Assembly (NCBI RefSeq): GCF_002081715.1
Contig: NZ_MUKP01000012.1
Span: 62,001-126,000 of the forward strand
Reading direction: 5' to 3'
Length of the DNA stretch: 64,000 bases
From: Nocardia donostiensis
GTDB taxonomy: Bacteria > Actinomycetota > Actinomycetes > Mycobacteriales > Mycobacteriaceae
Position 1 is the first letter of the stretch, and each line of letters starts with the position of its first letter. The notes under the pieces are model-generated. The model was not told the origin of the DNA. It saw only the letters and a list, made by a program, of their open reading frames with translations, and searched no databases. Of the stretch, positions 25,750 to 34,654 are shown one piece after another. The translations under genes and the position numbers were made by a program.

Positions 25750-26667
25750 GTGTCGGATTTTCAGCTCACCACGATTCCTTTGTTGTCTCGTTCGACCCTC
25801 GACCGGGCCGAGGAGGTGCGCACCGATCCGCAGGCATTGAAAGAGGGCTGGCCCTCGGCCAAATTGCTGCGCATCAACCGGCGCGGGCAAGTGAAGTTCG
25901 AATCCGGCGCGCTGCTGCTGGACGCGGCGGTCGAGCTGTCCGCCGAACCCCACCCGGACGCGGTGTTCCTCGGCCTCGCCGAAGGAACCCACCTGTGGGC
26001 AGTGCGGGACCATGAGCTCACCGGTTCCCTGTTCGACCTGCGGGTGCTCGCAGACACCGTCGACGATGTCACCGCCGGGCTGCTCTCGACGGCGCTCGCC
26101 CTGCTCAACTGGCACGACAAGGCCGCATACAACGCCTTCGACGGGACAGCGACCACCGCGGCGAAAGGCGGTTGGATGCGTACCAGCGAGGGCGGGCACG
26201 AGGAATTCCCGCGTATCGATCCGGCAGTGATCTGCCTCATCCACGACGGCGGCGACCAGGTGCTGCTGGCCCGCCAGCCCTCCTGGCCGGAAACACTGTT
26301 TTCGCTGCTGGCCGGTTTCGTGGAAGCGGGCGAATCGCTGGAACAGTGCGTGCAGCGGGAAATGCGCGAGGAGGTCGGCCTCGACGTGAGCGATATCCGT
26401 TATCTGGGCAGCCAGCCTTGGCCGTTCCCGCGCTCGCTGATGCTGGGGTTCTGCGCGGTCGCCGATCCGCGCCTGCCGCTGTCGTTCTCCGACGGCGAGA
26501 TCGCCGAAGCGCACTGGTTCACTCGGGCGCAGGTGCGGGAGGCGCTGGCCGCGGGCGACTGGTCGACGAAACCGCTGCCCGGGCAGGACGGGGCGCCGCG
26601 GCTGTTGCTACCCGGTTCGATCTCCATCGCTCGCACCATGGTGGAGTCGTGGGCGGGCGTCGGCTGA
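25750..26667 (+). CDS. nudC: NudC-type NAD+/NADH diphosphatase
   Basis: A 305-residue Nudix hydrolase that cleaves NAD(H) to NMN(H) and AMP and can remove NAD caps from RNA. The Nudix box GFVEAGESLEQCVQREMREEVGL is at about 187-209 and is followed by the NudC-specific SQPWPFPRSLM. The Zn-ribbon Cys residues of E. coli NudC are absent: the matching stretch reads YNAFDGTATTAAKGGW, so no zinc site is expected. It follows the K+ channel gene by 39 bases, as in mycobacteria. The GTG start has no upstream rival. Confidence 0.92.
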   Translation: MSDFQLTTIPLLSRSTLDRAEEVRTDPQALKEGWPSAKLLRINRRGQVKFESGALLLDAAVELSAEPHPDAVFLGLAEGTHLWAVRDHELTGSLFDLRVLADTVDDVTAGLLSTALALLNWHDKAAYNAFDGTATTAAKGGWMRTSEGGHEEFPRIDPAVICLIHDGGDQVLLARQPSWPETLFSLLAGFVEAGESLEQCVQREMREEVGLDVSDIRYLGSQPWPFPRSLMLGFCAVADPRLPLSFSDGEIAEAHWFTRAQVREALAAGDWSTKPLPGQDGAPRLLLPGSISIARTMVESWAGVG

Positions 26668-26674
26668 CCTCGAT

Positions 26675-26721
26675 CGGCCCGCCGTCGCGTGTTCACTGAG
26701 CGCGAAGCGTGCGGCGGGCCG
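26675..26721 (+). terminator. Inverted repeat after nudC
   Basis: CGGCCCGCCG (26675-26684) and CGGCGGGCCG (26712-26721) are perfect 10-base complements around a 27-base loop, eight bases after the nudC stop. No clear U-run follows, so it may be a weak or factor-assisted terminator. Confidence 0.45.
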
Positions 26722-26873
26722 AACTCGGGGCCGTTTCCCGCGCCTACTATGGGTTTCATGCAGCTTCACGCAGCGGCGGCGGTCCCGAGCAGGGAACACG
26801 CCCCCCACGGACACCGCTCGTCCCCCGCGATGGTGGGCAGCTACGAGGCGAACAACAGGCGGGTGAGGAGCTG

Positions 26874-28352
26874 ATGAGCGACTTCCCGTTCGGCTTCTCC
26901 AACCGTGACGACGACGATCGCGGGCGCGGCGAGGGCCCAGGCGGCCGCGGTAACGACCCCTTCGGCTTCGGCGCGGGCGGGGCCGGTTTCGATCCGGCCC
27001 AGCTCGGGCAGATGCTCACCTCGCTGGGGCAGATGCTCAGCGGTATGGGGCAGGGAATGTCCCAGCAGGGCCCCGGACAGTCCGGCCCGGTCAACTACGA
27101 GGTCGCCAAACGGCTGGCCCGCCAGCAGCTCGGTGCGGGCGGTGATTCGGTGACGCAGGGCGCGGCGCAGGCGGTCGAGGACTCCACCCGGCTGGCCGAA
27201 CTGTGGCTCGACGGGGCCACCACCCTGCCCGCTGGGGCGCACAAGACGGTGGCCTGGACGGCCAACGACTGGATCGAGGAAACCCTGCCCACCTGGCAGC
27301 GGCTGTGCGATCCGGTGGCCGAACAGATCTCCGGGATGTGGACGGCGAACCTGCCCGAGGAAGCCAGGGAACTGGCAGGCCCGATGATGGGCATGCTCGG
27401 CCAAATGGGCGGCCTGGCCTTCGGCTCCCAGCTGGGCCAGGCGCTCGGCCAGCTGGCCAAGGAGGTGCTCACCTCCACTGATATCGGGCTGCCGCTGGGG
27501 CCGGTGGGCACCGCGGCACTGTTGCCTGCCGCCGTCTCGGAGTTCAGCTCCGGTCTGGAGCAGCCGGAGAGCGAGATCATGGTGTTCCTCGCAGCCCGCG
27601 AAGCGGCGCACCAGCGGCTGTTCGCGCACGTCCCCTGGCTGCGGCAGCAGGTGCTTGGCGCGGTCGCCGACTATGCGCGCGGTATCAAGATGGATTTTTC
27701 GGCGCTGGAAGAAGCCGCGCAGAACATCGACCCGATGTCGCTGACGGATCCGTCGAAGCTAGAGGAGATCCTGTCCCAGGGCACCTTCGAACCGCAGACC
27801 ACGCCGGAGCAGAAGCAGGCCCTGGAGCGGCTGGAAACCTTGCTCGCGCTGATCGAGGGCTGGGTGCAGGTGGTCGTCGCCGACGCGGTGGGCGACCGGC
27901 TGCCCGGTGCGGGCGCGCTCGCCGAAACGCTGCGGCGCCGCCGCGCCACCGGCGGCCCCGCCGAACACACCTTCGCCACCTTGGTCGGCCTCGAACTACG
28001 GCCACGGAAACTGCGTGAGGCGGCGGCCCTGTGGCGGCGGCTCACCGACGACGCGGGCCTGGAAGCCAGGGACGGGGTGTGGGCGCACCCGGATCTGCTG
28101 CCCGATTCCGGTGCTCTGGATTCGCCCTCCGGTTTCATCGATTCGGTGATCGGCGGCGGTGCGGATACATTCCACGATCCGTTGGCGCAGTTGGCCGAAA
28201 CCGAGGCCAAAGAACGTGATCAGCGGGCGCGCCGCGAAACCGGCACGGGCCAGGCGGAAACCGGCCGCACCGACGAGAAGGGCGCCGGTGAAACTCGTTC
28301 CGAGGACAAGCCTCGGGGCGACAAGGATCCCGGTAGCCCCGAATCCGAGTAG
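26874..28352 (+). CDS. Zincin-like zinc-dependent metalloprotease (DUF2342 family)
   Basis: A 492-residue member of the actinobacterial zincin-like family (Zincin_2, formerly DUF2342), homologous to the gene in the same neighbourhood of mycobacteria (Rv3195 as I recall). After a Gly/Asp-rich low-complexity N-terminus (about 1-55, FGFSNRDDDDRGRGEG...) come helical segments including REAAHQRLFAHVPWLRQQ around residue 240-255, where the His-based zinc site of the family lies. The C-terminal 50 residues are charged and probably disordered. Its target is unknown. The ATG at 26874 is preceded by GTGAGGAG. Confidence 0.8.
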   Translation: MSDFPFGFSNRDDDDRGRGEGPGGRGNDPFGFGAGGAGFDPAQLGQMLTSLGQMLSGMGQGMSQQGPGQSGPVNYEVAKRLARQQLGAGGDSVTQGAAQAVEDSTRLAELWLDGATTLPAGAHKTVAWTANDWIEETLPTWQRLCDPVAEQISGMWTANLPEEARELAGPMMGMLGQMGGLAFGSQLGQALGQLAKEVLTSTDIGLPLGPVGTAALLPAAVSEFSSGLEQPESEIMVFLAAREAAHQRLFAHVPWLRQQVLGAVADYARGIKMDFSALEEAAQNIDPMSLTDPSKLEEILSQGTFEPQTTPEQKQALERLETLLALIEGWVQVVVADAVGDRLPGAGALAETLRRRRATGGPAEHTFATLVGLELRPRKLREAAALWRRLTDDAGLEARDGVWAHPDLLPDSGALDSPSGFIDSVIGGGADTFHDPLAQLAETEAKERDQRARRETGTGQAETGRTDEKGAGETRSEDKPRGDKDPGSPESE

Positions 28353-28706
28353 GCGACCGTTCTGCCGCCACCGTTCCCGGTCGTGTTCGACCGCGAACGG
28401 TTTCGCGCCGCAACCGGGACCGGTGTCAACCTACGGGACCTGCCGCTCGCCGCACCCACGGGAGAACCGGCCCCGCCGCTAGCGAAGTAGCAGGTAGCCG
28501 GGAGAAGGCGACGGTAACGCCGCCGCACGCACCGGTCTCGTGGTCGCGTCCCTGCAGGGAGTGTTATCGGGATTGCCGAGCACGCCGACGTGCCGGGGTC
28601 CTCGGTATGTCACCGGCTCGTCCGCCTTGTGGATAAACCGCGAACCCTGTGGTCAGCCGTGGTTTTCCTGAGACAGCGCCGAGGGACGGCGGCGCATACT
28701 GCTGCC
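28353..28706. other. Gap before the TOMM-like gene
   Basis: No gene was recognised in these 354 bases; short open frames on both strands look like GC-skewed noise. CATACT at 28695-28700, six bases before the next ATG, could be a -10 for a leaderless message. A single DnaA-box-like TGTGGATAA occurs at 28628-28636, without companions. Confidence 0.4.
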
Positions 28707-29612
28707 ATGACGACGATGCGTCCGCGCGGGCCGATGCTGCATCCCAGGGTGATGATCCTGTCGCGCCCCTGCGGGACGGTCCAGCTCGGCTGGGACCCCG
28801 ACACCGCACTGCTCGTGGACGCCCCCGGCCTCACCGCCGCACAGGTCATGGCCTTCCTGCGGCTGCTGGACGGTCTGCACACCCGCCCGCAGGTGTTGTG
28901 GCTGGCCGGCGAACACGGGGTGCGCACCCCGCAGACCGAGGGCCTGCTCGCCGCCCTCGACACCGCAGGTCTGCTGGTTCACCCCGAGGCGCCGGTGGGT
29001 CGGGTCCGTTCGGTGCTGGTGCACGGGCTCGGCCCGCTCTCGGATGCGGTAGCGGCAGGTTTGCGCGGGCTCGGTGTGCGGCCCGGCCGTTCCCGCGGCA
29101 ACCGGCACGAGCCGTTACCTGCCGGCCGCCGCTGCGATCTGGTTGTGCTCTGCGACACCCTGGTGCCCGATCCGCGTCTGGTCGACCAGCTCGTCCGCGG
29201 GCGTATCGCGCATCTGATGGTGCGGGTGCGCGACGGCACCGGCGTGGTCGGTCCGCTGGTGCTGCCCGGGCTCACCAGCTGCCTGCGCTGTGCCGACCTG
29301 GCCCGCCGCGACCGCGATACCGCCTGGCCCCGCCTGGCCGCACAACTGCTCGACCGGGTGGGCCACGCCACTGCTGCCGGTATCGCGGCTACCGCTGCCC
29401 TTGCCCTGACCGAACTGGAAGCGGTCGTCGCATGTTCGCGACTGCGCGCGCCCGCCACCTTGGACACCACCCTCGAATTGGATCTCGGTTCGCACCGGTT
29501 GCGCCGCAGACACTGGCGTCCGCATCCCGGGTGCGGATGTTTGTCGGCCGGTGCCCCCGCGATGGTGGTGGGACCAGGAACACCGCCCGCGCAAGGGCCG
29601 CAAATCTCATAG
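28707..29612 (+). CDS. TOMM leader-binding / ThiF-like cyclodehydratase-related protein
   Basis: A 301-residue protein related to the N-terminal part of thiazole/oxazole peptide (TOMM) cyclodehydratase partners and to E1-like ThiF proteins (TIGR03882 type). Hallmarks are the PGLTSCLRCADLARRDRD segment and the following PRLAAQL, with a CxxC near residue 191 and a second pair in HPGCGC (about 275), which together could hold zinc. No ATP-binding YcaO protein or precursor peptide is nearby. A homologue (Rv3196 as I recall) sits in the same place in mycobacteria, between a zincin and an ABC1 kinase, so the role is probably not classical RiPP synthesis. The ATG at 28707 was chosen over a second ATG three codons on. 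Confidence 0.65.
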   Translation: MTTMRPRGPMLHPRVMILSRPCGTVQLGWDPDTALLVDAPGLTAAQVMAFLRLLDGLHTRPQVLWLAGEHGVRTPQTEGLLAALDTAGLLVHPEAPVGRVRSVLVHGLGPLSDAVAAGLRGLGVRPGRSRGNRHEPLPAGRRCDLVVLCDTLVPDPRLVDQLVRGRIAHLMVRVRDGTGVVGPLVLPGLTSCLRCADLARRDRDTAWPRLAAQLLDRVGHATAAGIAATAALALTELEAVVACSRLRAPATLDTTLELDLGSHRLRRRHWRPHPGCGCLSAGAPAMVVGPGTPPAQGPQIS

Positions 29613-29656
29613 GGTTTCCATGGCACATTCCCGGCGGTGTCGGCCATGATGGGGGT

Positions 29657-31000
29657 GTGTCTGAGATCGTGCGCCGGCCCTCGTCCCGCAATGCGAAGTT
29701 AGCCAAAATTCCACTTGGCATCGCCGGGCGGGCTGCTGTCGGCTTCGGGAAGAGGCTGGCAGGCGGCAACCGGGGTGAGATCAACGCAGACCTCAACCAG
29801 AAGGCCGCAGAGCAGCTGTTCACCGTACTCGGTGAGCTCAAGGGCGGGGCGATGAAGTTCGGTCAGGCGCTGAGTGTGATGGAGGCCGCTGTCCCGGAGG
29901 AGTTCGGCGAACACTACCGGGAGGCGCTCACCAAACTGCAGGCCGCTGCGCCGCCGATGCCCGCGGCAACCGTGCACCGGGTACTCGATCAGCAGCTCGG
30001 CACCGGGTGGCGGCAGCGTTTCCAATCATTCGACGACACCCCGGCTGCTTCCGCAAGCATCGGCCAGGTGCATCGTGCGGTGTGGTCGGACGGCCGCGCG
30101 GTCGCGGTGAAGGTGCAGTACCCGGGCGCGGACGAGGCGCTGCGCGCGGACCTGAAAACGCTGTCCCGGATGACCGGGCTGATGTCCACGGTGATCCCCG
30201 GCGCCGATGTGAAACCGATCCTGGCCGAAATCACCGAACGCACCGAAGAGGAACTGGATTACCGCAACGAGGCGAATAATCAGCGCGCGTTCGCCGCAGG
30301 CTACGACGGCCACCCGGAGTTCGTGGTCCCCAAGGTGGTGGCCAGCGCGCCGAAGGTGATCGTCACCGAATGGCTCGAAGGCACCGCGGTTTCGGCGATC
30401 ATCGCCGCGGGCAACGCCGACCCCGAAGGCACCAGGGCGCTACGCAACCGGGTGGCGGGCCTGATGGGCCGGTTCCATTTTTCCTCGCCGGAAACGGTCG
30501 GGCTGCTGCACGCCGACCCGCACCCGGGCAATTTCATGGTGACGCCGGAGGGGAAGCTGGCCGTCATCGATTTCGGCGCCTGCGCACCGCTGCCGAACGG
30601 CTTCCCCGAACTGCTCGGCCGGATGCTGGTGTTGGCCGTGCAGGAACGGTTCTCCGAACTCACCGACCTGATGCACGCCAATGGATGGGTGATCCCTGGT
30701 CGCACCATCACCGAGCGCGAGATCGAGGACTACCTGCAGCCGTTCACCGACCCGATCCGGTCCGAATCGTTTCACTTCACCCGCAAATGGATGCAGCGGG
30801 TCGCGGGCAAGGCATCGGATTTCTCGTCACCGGAGATGAAGACTGCGCGGGCGATGATGCTGCCCGCCGAATACGTGATGATCTTCCGGGTGTTGGCCGG
30901 ATCGATCGGCATCTGCGCCCAGCTCGACGCCGAGGTGCCGTTCATGCAGCTGGCCTCGGTATGGCTGCCCGGGTTCCGGGACGCTCGCGACAGCGCCTGA
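29657..31000 (+). CDS. ABC1/UbiB-family atypical kinase
   Basis: A 447-residue ABC1-type protein-kinase-like protein, same length as its mycobacterial counterpart next to whiB7 (Rv3197 as I recall). The KxGQ signature lies in GGAMKFGQALSVM, the Ala-rich nucleotide loop is ASASIGQVHRA, the lysine is in VAVKVQYPG (about 152), the catalytic loop is HADPHPGNF (about 284-292) and the metal Asp is in IDFGAC (about 304). Such proteins bind ATP and support lipid or quinone metabolism; the mycobacterial homologue has been linked to macrolide tolerance. The GTG at 29657 gives the full family length; the open frame upstream overlaps the preceding gene in another frame. Confidence 0.9.
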   Translation: MSEIVRRPSSRNAKLAKIPLGIAGRAAVGFGKRLAGGNRGEINADLNQKAAEQLFTVLGELKGGAMKFGQALSVMEAAVPEEFGEHYREALTKLQAAAPPMPAATVHRVLDQQLGTGWRQRFQSFDDTPAASASIGQVHRAVWSDGRAVAVKVQYPGADEALRADLKTLSRMTGLMSTVIPGADVKPILAEITERTEEELDYRNEANNQRAFAAGYDGHPEFVVPKVVASAPKVIVTEWLEGTAVSAIIAAGNADPEGTRALRNRVAGLMGRFHFSSPETVGLLHADPHPGNFMVTPEGKLAVIDFGACAPLPNGFPELLGRMLVLAVQERFSELTDLMHANGWVIPGRTITEREIEDYLQPFTDPIRSESFHFTRKWMQRVAGKASDFSSPEMKTARAMMLPAEYVMIFRVLAGSIGICAQLDAEVPFMQLASVWLPGFRDARDSA

Positions 31001-31025
31001 CCTCGCAACAACTCGGAAAAGACCA

Positions 31026-31058
31026 CGAGCCGCTCACCTCGTCGAGGTGAGCGGCTCG
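31026..31058. terminator. Bidirectional terminator between ABC1 kinase and whiB7
   Basis: CGAGCCGCTCACCTCG (31026-31041) and its exact complement (31043-31058) form a very stable hairpin in the gap between the convergent ABC1 kinase and whiB7 genes. Being palindromic it can serve both strands; no long U-run follows. Confidence 0.65.
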
Positions 31059-31109
31059 TCGCCGATATATGAACCCCCGTCACCGAAAACAGCTGCTGGC
31101 GAGCCGTTT

Positions 31110-31415
31110 TCAGACGCAGGCGGGCACCTTGCGCGGCCGGCCGCGTGGGCGCTTGCGAGCGATCACGACACCCTGGTCGAAGATCTCACCGCCCCACACG
31201 CCCCACGGCTCGCGCCGATCGATGGCTGCGCTCAGGCAGCCCTTCCGGATCGGGCAGGAGGCGCACAGCGCCTTGGCCTGCTCGAGTTGGACCGGGCTCT
31301 CGGCGAACCACAGGTCCGGATCACCGGCCCGGCAGGGCAGGGTGGTGGTGACCTCCTGGTCATCGGCAGCGGTCGGCGCGGTTCGGCATGTCACGTCGGT
31401 GGTGGCCGTGAACAC
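31110..31415 (-). CDS. whiB7: WhiB7, antibiotic-resistance transcription factor
   Basis: A 101-residue WhiB protein. The [4Fe-4S] ligands are Cys28, Cys51, Cys54 and Cys60 (LPC ... CASCPIRKGC), the turn WGVWGGE is at 71-77 and the C-terminus carries the AT-hook RPRGRPRK (89-96), which together identify WhiB7. In mycobacteria WhiB7 binds the primary sigma factor and an AT-rich element just upstream of -35 to turn on efflux, ribosome-protection and drug-modifying genes after ribosome stress. The start is a GTG preceded by AAGGAGA. The message has a long leader with an upstream ORF and attenuator; the convergent ABC1 kinase and upstream uvrD2 match the mycobacterial neighbourhood. Confidence 0.95.
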   Translation of the reverse strand: MFTATTDVTCRTAPTAADDQEVTTTLPCRAGDPDLWFAESPVQLEQAKALCASCPIRKGCLSAAIDRREPWGVWGGEIFDQGVVIARKRPRGRPRKVPACV

Positions 31416-31461
31416 GTCGTTCTCCTTCAGCTCGTTGCAGCGGTTCGGTGTCGTTCGTTCC

Positions 31462-31540
31462 GCGAAACCGGTGCCTGGCGGCTGAAAGGGCCGGAAAGAA
31501 ATTTCTGGCCACGGTTTCGCTTCGGGCGATCCGTGGCCAG
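31462..31540 (-). promoter_or_regulatory. whiB7 attenuator with competing antiterminator
   Basis: On the minus strand, CTGGCCACGG (31540-31531) and CCGTGGCCAG (31514-31505) are perfect 10-base arms around a 16-base loop, followed by a U-rich stretch (AAATTTCTTT), as in an intrinsic terminator. The loop end and 3' arm (GCGAAACCG, 31520-31512) are also fully complementary to CGGTTTCGC at 31470-31462, and the match continues with a bulge. The two pairings cannot form together, which is the layout of an attenuator switched by ribosome position on the upstream ORF. Structures were found by eye, not folded. Confidence 0.7.
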
Positions 31541-31559
31541 GAGGTCGGGGGAGAGTCCC

Positions 31560-31925
31560 CTACCTAGGTCGGCATCGGTGCCGAGTCCTGATCACGGTCG
31601 CTGGGTGTGCATTGCGGAGGCTGACTGCCCGGTGAATGGGCGCAACGGCGGCTTGTGCGGTGCTGCCGGCTGCTGCCAGGGCAACGGCCGAATGCCAGTC
31701 TTCGCGGGGCTTGTCCTGCGGTTCGAGGAACAGCGGTGCGCGCGGGGGCATCGCAAGCGACGTCCCGAACTCACCGGCGCCGGACAGACCGGCCCCCTGC
31801 AAGGCGAGGACCCCCCGGGAGACAGTCGGATACGCCGGTGCGTTCGCCCCAGCGCCGAAAGCGCCGACGATGTCTGCGCTGAAAGCGCCGATAGTGTCAG
31901 CGTCGAAGGCGGTAATGCCGTTCAT
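31560..31925 (-). CDS. Upstream ORF in the whiB7 leader
   Basis: A 121-codon frame between the predicted whiB7 promoter and the attenuator. It starts with ATG after a strong ribosome-binding site (AGGAGGGAGG) and ends 20 bases before the terminator hairpin. The N-terminus repeats an (I/V)xAF(D/S/G)A(D/G) pattern (ITAFDAD, IGAFSAD, VGAFGAG); the rest has no recognised domain and is probably not a stable protein. In mycobacteria the whiB7 leader also holds an upstream ORF whose translation stalling by antibiotics lets transcription continue into whiB7. That role is inferred here from position. It is longer than a typical leader peptide, so a small protein with its own function cannot be ruled out. 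Confidence 0.6.
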   Translation of the reverse strand: MNGITAFDADTIGAFSADIVGAFGAGANAPAYPTVSRGVLALQGAGLSGAGEFGTSLAMPPRAPLFLEPQDKPREDWHSAVALAAAGSTAQAAVAPIHRAVSLRNAHPATVIRTRHRCRPR

Positions 31926-32001
31926 GCCGTCTGCCTCCCTCCTGTACTCGTAGTCGAATAGGAACAGTGCGCAAGGGAATACCCTCCCGAGCGCGGTTTC
32001 C

Positions 32002-32038
32002 ACCATATGCGTTGACGAGTGAACCGACAACCTATTTT
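32002..32038 (-). promoter_or_regulatory. whiB7 promoter with WhiB7-type AT element
   Basis: Minus strand: AAAAT (32038-32034), three bases, TTGTCG as -35 (32030-32025), 17 bases, TATGGT as -10 (32007-32002). An AT-rich tract 3-6 bases upstream of -35 is the recognition mark of WhiB7-dependent promoters in mycobacteria, so self-activation is likely. Transcription would begin near 31995, about 70 bases before the upstream ORF. The AT element abuts the uvrD2 stop codon. Confidence 0.65.
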
Positions 32039-34192
32039 CTACCTGCGGTTTTGCGTAGTCGAGCGGATTCGGGACGAGACGATCGCCAGCACCTCCGCAC
32101 CGTACTTCTCGATCTTGCGCGCGCCGATCCCGGAGATGGCGGCGAGCGCGGCATCGTCGGCGGGCAGCTGTTCGGCGATCGCGGTGAGCGTGGTGTCGGT
32201 GAACAGCGTGAACTCCCGCACCCGCATGTCCTGCGCTTTTTCCGCACGCCAGTCGCGCAGCGCCGCCAGCAGTTCGGAATCCAGCTCGGCGGGGCATTTC
32301 CGGCAGCGGCCCAGCATCGTGGCGTAGGTGCCGATCAGCGGTTTCGCACAGATACGGCAGTACACGCGAGCGGTGCCGGTATCGCGTTTCGGCGGCGCGG
32401 GCGCGATCCGCGAGGCCGGCGAATCGTCGGGCACCAGGCCATTGAGGAAACGCGAGCGCCGTCGGGCGCGTCGCCCACCCTCGCCGCGGGACAGCGCCCA
32501 CGACAGCCGCAGCTGTTCCCGCGCCCGGGTCACCCCGACATAGAGCAGCCTGCGTTCCTCCTCCAGCGCCGCTTGATCGGCGACCGACCCGTCATCGGCT
32601 AGTACATGGGTGATCGGCAATGTGCCGTCGGACAGCCCGACCAGGAACACCGCATCCCATTCCAACCCCTTGGCCGCGTGCAGCGACGCCAGGGTCACAC
32701 CCTGCACCGTCGGTGGGTGACGGGCGTCGGCGCGGGTGGCGAGTTCACGCAGTAGACTGGTGAGGTCGAGCCGCTGGTCGGCAGTGGTGAGCTCCTCGGC
32801 CAACCGGACCAGCGCGACCAGCGAGGCCCAGCGTTCTCGTGCCTGTGCGCCCGCCGGTTCGGTGGCGGTCAACCCGACCGGGGCCAGCGCGGCCCTGACC
32901 AGGGTGACCAGCGCGGGGCCGGTGCGGGACTGATCCGGAAGGTCTTCGCGCGCTGCGGTTTTGCGCAGTTCCTGTACCGCCTGCCTGACTTCGGGACGCT
33001 GGAAGAACCCTTCGCCGCCGCGGATCTGGTAGGGGACCCCGCGTTCGGTCAGCGCCTGTTCATAGGCTTCGGACTGGGCATTGATCCGGTACAGCACCGC
33101 GATCTCAGCGGGTGGCGTGCCCGTTTCGATCAGTTTTTCGATAGAACGCGCCACCGCCGCGGCTTCGGCCGGAACATCATCGAACTCGGCGAAAACCGGT
33201 TCCGGACCGTCCGGGCGTTGACCGATCAATTGCAGCCGGGTCCCCGCGATCCGGCCACGTGCCTGCCCGATCACCCGATTCGCCAGCGACACCACCTGCG
33301 GGGTCGACCGATAGTCGCGTTCCAGCCGGATCACGGTGGCGTCCGGGAAACGCCTGGAGAAGTCGAGCAGATAGCCGGGGGTGGCGCCGGTGAACGAGTA
33401 GATCGTCTGGTTGGCGTCGCCGACGACGGTCAGATCGTCGCGGTCACCGAGCCAGGCGTCGAGCACCCGCTGCTGCAGCGGTGTCACATCCTGGTATTCG
33501 TCGACCACGAAACTGCGGTAGCGGCCACGGAATTCGTCGGCGACGGCCGGGAAGTCCTCCAGCGCGGCGGCGGTGTGCAGCAGTAGGTCGTCGAAATCCA
33601 GCAGCAGGCCCTCGGCTGTGGTCTTCAGCGATTCGTAGCCGGTGTAGACCTGCGCGACCCGCTCCGCGTCGCAGGGGATATCGCGACGGTGTTTTGCGGC
33701 GGCGGCCGGATAGTCCTCGGGGGCGATGAGCGACGATTTCGCCCATTCGATCTCGCTGAGCAGATCGCGCACACTCTCGGTATGTGACGGCAGCCCGACC
33801 CGGTTGGCTGCCTGCGCAACGACAGCGAACTTGTTGTCGAGCACCCGCCAATGCACCTCGCCGACGACCTGCGGCCAGAAATATTTCAGCTGCCGCAGCG
33901 CCGCGGCGTGGAACGTGCGCGCCTGCACCTGATTGGCCGCGTCACCGAGCCCGAGCGCCCGCAGCCTGCCGCGCATCTCGCCTGCGGCGCGCGCGGTGAA
34001 CGTCACGGCCAGTACCTGATCGGGTTTGACCTGACCTGCCTCCACCAGATGCGCGATGCGATAAGTGATGGTTCTGGTCTTGCCGGTGCCCGCCCCCGCG
34101 AGTACGCAGACCGGCCCGCGCGGCGCGCGTACGGCGGCGGCCTGCTCCGGATCCAGGGCGGTCAGATCGAGTGCGGGCACGCGCTCCATCAT
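32039..34192 (-). CDS. uvrD2: UvrD2 helicase with zinc motif and HRDC domain
   Basis: A 717-residue SF1A 3'-5' helicase. Motor motifs: Walker A AGAGTGKT, motif [42 protein letters not shown] and [17 protein letters not shown]. After the motor come four Cys (CRICAKP ... CRKC), the zinc-binding linker typical of mycobacterial UvrD2, and a C-terminal HRDC domain ([13 protein letters not shown] ... [16 protein letters not shown]). It unwinds DNA in repair or replication. The start is uncertain: ATG at 34192 is preferred, but a GTG at 34247-34249 would add 19 residues. It is divergent from mycoredoxin-1, the same arrangement content as in mycobacteria. Confidence 0.93.
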   Translation of the reverse strand: MMERVPALDLTALDPEQAAAVRAPRGPVCVLAGAGTGKTRTITYRIAHLVEAGQVKPDQVLAVTFTARAAGEMRGRLRALGLGDAANQVQARTFHAAALRQLKYFWPQVVGEVHWRVLDNKFAVVAQAANRVGLPSHTESVRDLLSEIEWAKSSLIAPEDYPAAAAKHRRDIPCDAERVAQVYTGYESLKTTAEGLLLDFDDLLLHTAAALEDFPAVADEFRGRYRSFVVDEYQDVTPLQQRVLDAWLGDRDDLTVVGDANQTIYSFTGATPGYLLDFSRRFPDATVIRLERDYRSTPQVVSLANRVIGQARGRIAGTRLQLIGQRPDGPEPVFAEFDDVPAEAAAVARSIEKLIETGTPPAEIAVLYRINAQSEAYEQALTERGVPYQIRGGEGFFQRPEVRQAVQELRKTAAREDLPDQSRTGPALVTLVRAALAPVGLTATEPAGAQARERWASLVALVRLAEELTTADQRLDLTSLLRELATRADARHPPTVQGVTLASLHAAKGLEWDAVFLVGLSDGTLPITHVLADDGSVADQAALEEERRLLYVGVTRAREQLRLSWALSRGEGGRRARRRSRFLNGLVPDDSPASRIAPAPPKRDTGTARVYCRICAKPLIGTYATMLGRCRKCPAELDSELLAALRDWRAEKAQDMRVREFTLFTDTTLTAIAEQLPADDAALAAISGIGARKIEKYGAEVLAIVSSRIRSTTQNRR

Positions 34193-34290
34193 GACAGCGC
34201 CCCGCCGCCGGGACGCGAGCACCCGCGGGCGCTCCGTGTCGAAGGGCACCCCTCGGGCCGAGGAACAGGATCACGACCCGCGGCGTTGCA

Positions 34291-34554
34291 GTGACCGTGA
34301 CTGAAACGACACCTGATCTGACGATGTACTCGACCACCTGGTGCGGCTATTGCCGCAGGCTCAAGAAGCAGCTGGAAGAAGCCGGTATCAGCTACGTCGA
34401 GATCGATATCGAGCAGGATCCGGCGTCGGCGGAGTTCGTCGGCCAGGTCAACAACGGTAACCATGTCGTTCCCACCGTGAAATTCGCCGACGGCTCCACC
34501 GCGACCAACCCGTCGCTGGCCGAGGTCAAGAAGGCGCTCGCCGCCATTTCCTGA
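34291..34554 (+). CDS. mrx1: Mycoredoxin-1 (glutaredoxin-like)
   Basis: An 87-residue thioredoxin-fold protein with the mycoredoxin active site CGYC (Cys18, Cys21) and the cis-Pro region NHVVPTVKFADGS. It uses mycothiol to reduce mixed disulfides on proteins such as peroxiredoxins in the cytoplasm. The start is a GTG at 34291 (another GTG two codons later is possible). It is divergent from uvrD2 over about 100 bases and precedes the PDZ-Lon gene. Confidence 0.92.
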   Translation: MTVTETTPDLTMYSTTWCGYCRRLKKQLEEAGISYVEIDIEQDPASAEFVGQVNNGNHVVPTVKFADGSTATNPSLAEVKKALAAIS

Positions 34555-34654
34555 CCAGTTCGCACCCCCTGCCATGCCCAGCGACAACCCGACACCGGCG
34601 GCGTACGCGCGCCTGTTCCGCGCGTAAGCGCCGCCGATCGCTACTGTTGACCGA

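Noticed and set aside
28628..28636. DnaA-box-like TGTGGATAA
   Set aside because: A single copy with no clustered boxes, no AT-rich region and no dnaA or dnaN nearby, so it is not an origin.
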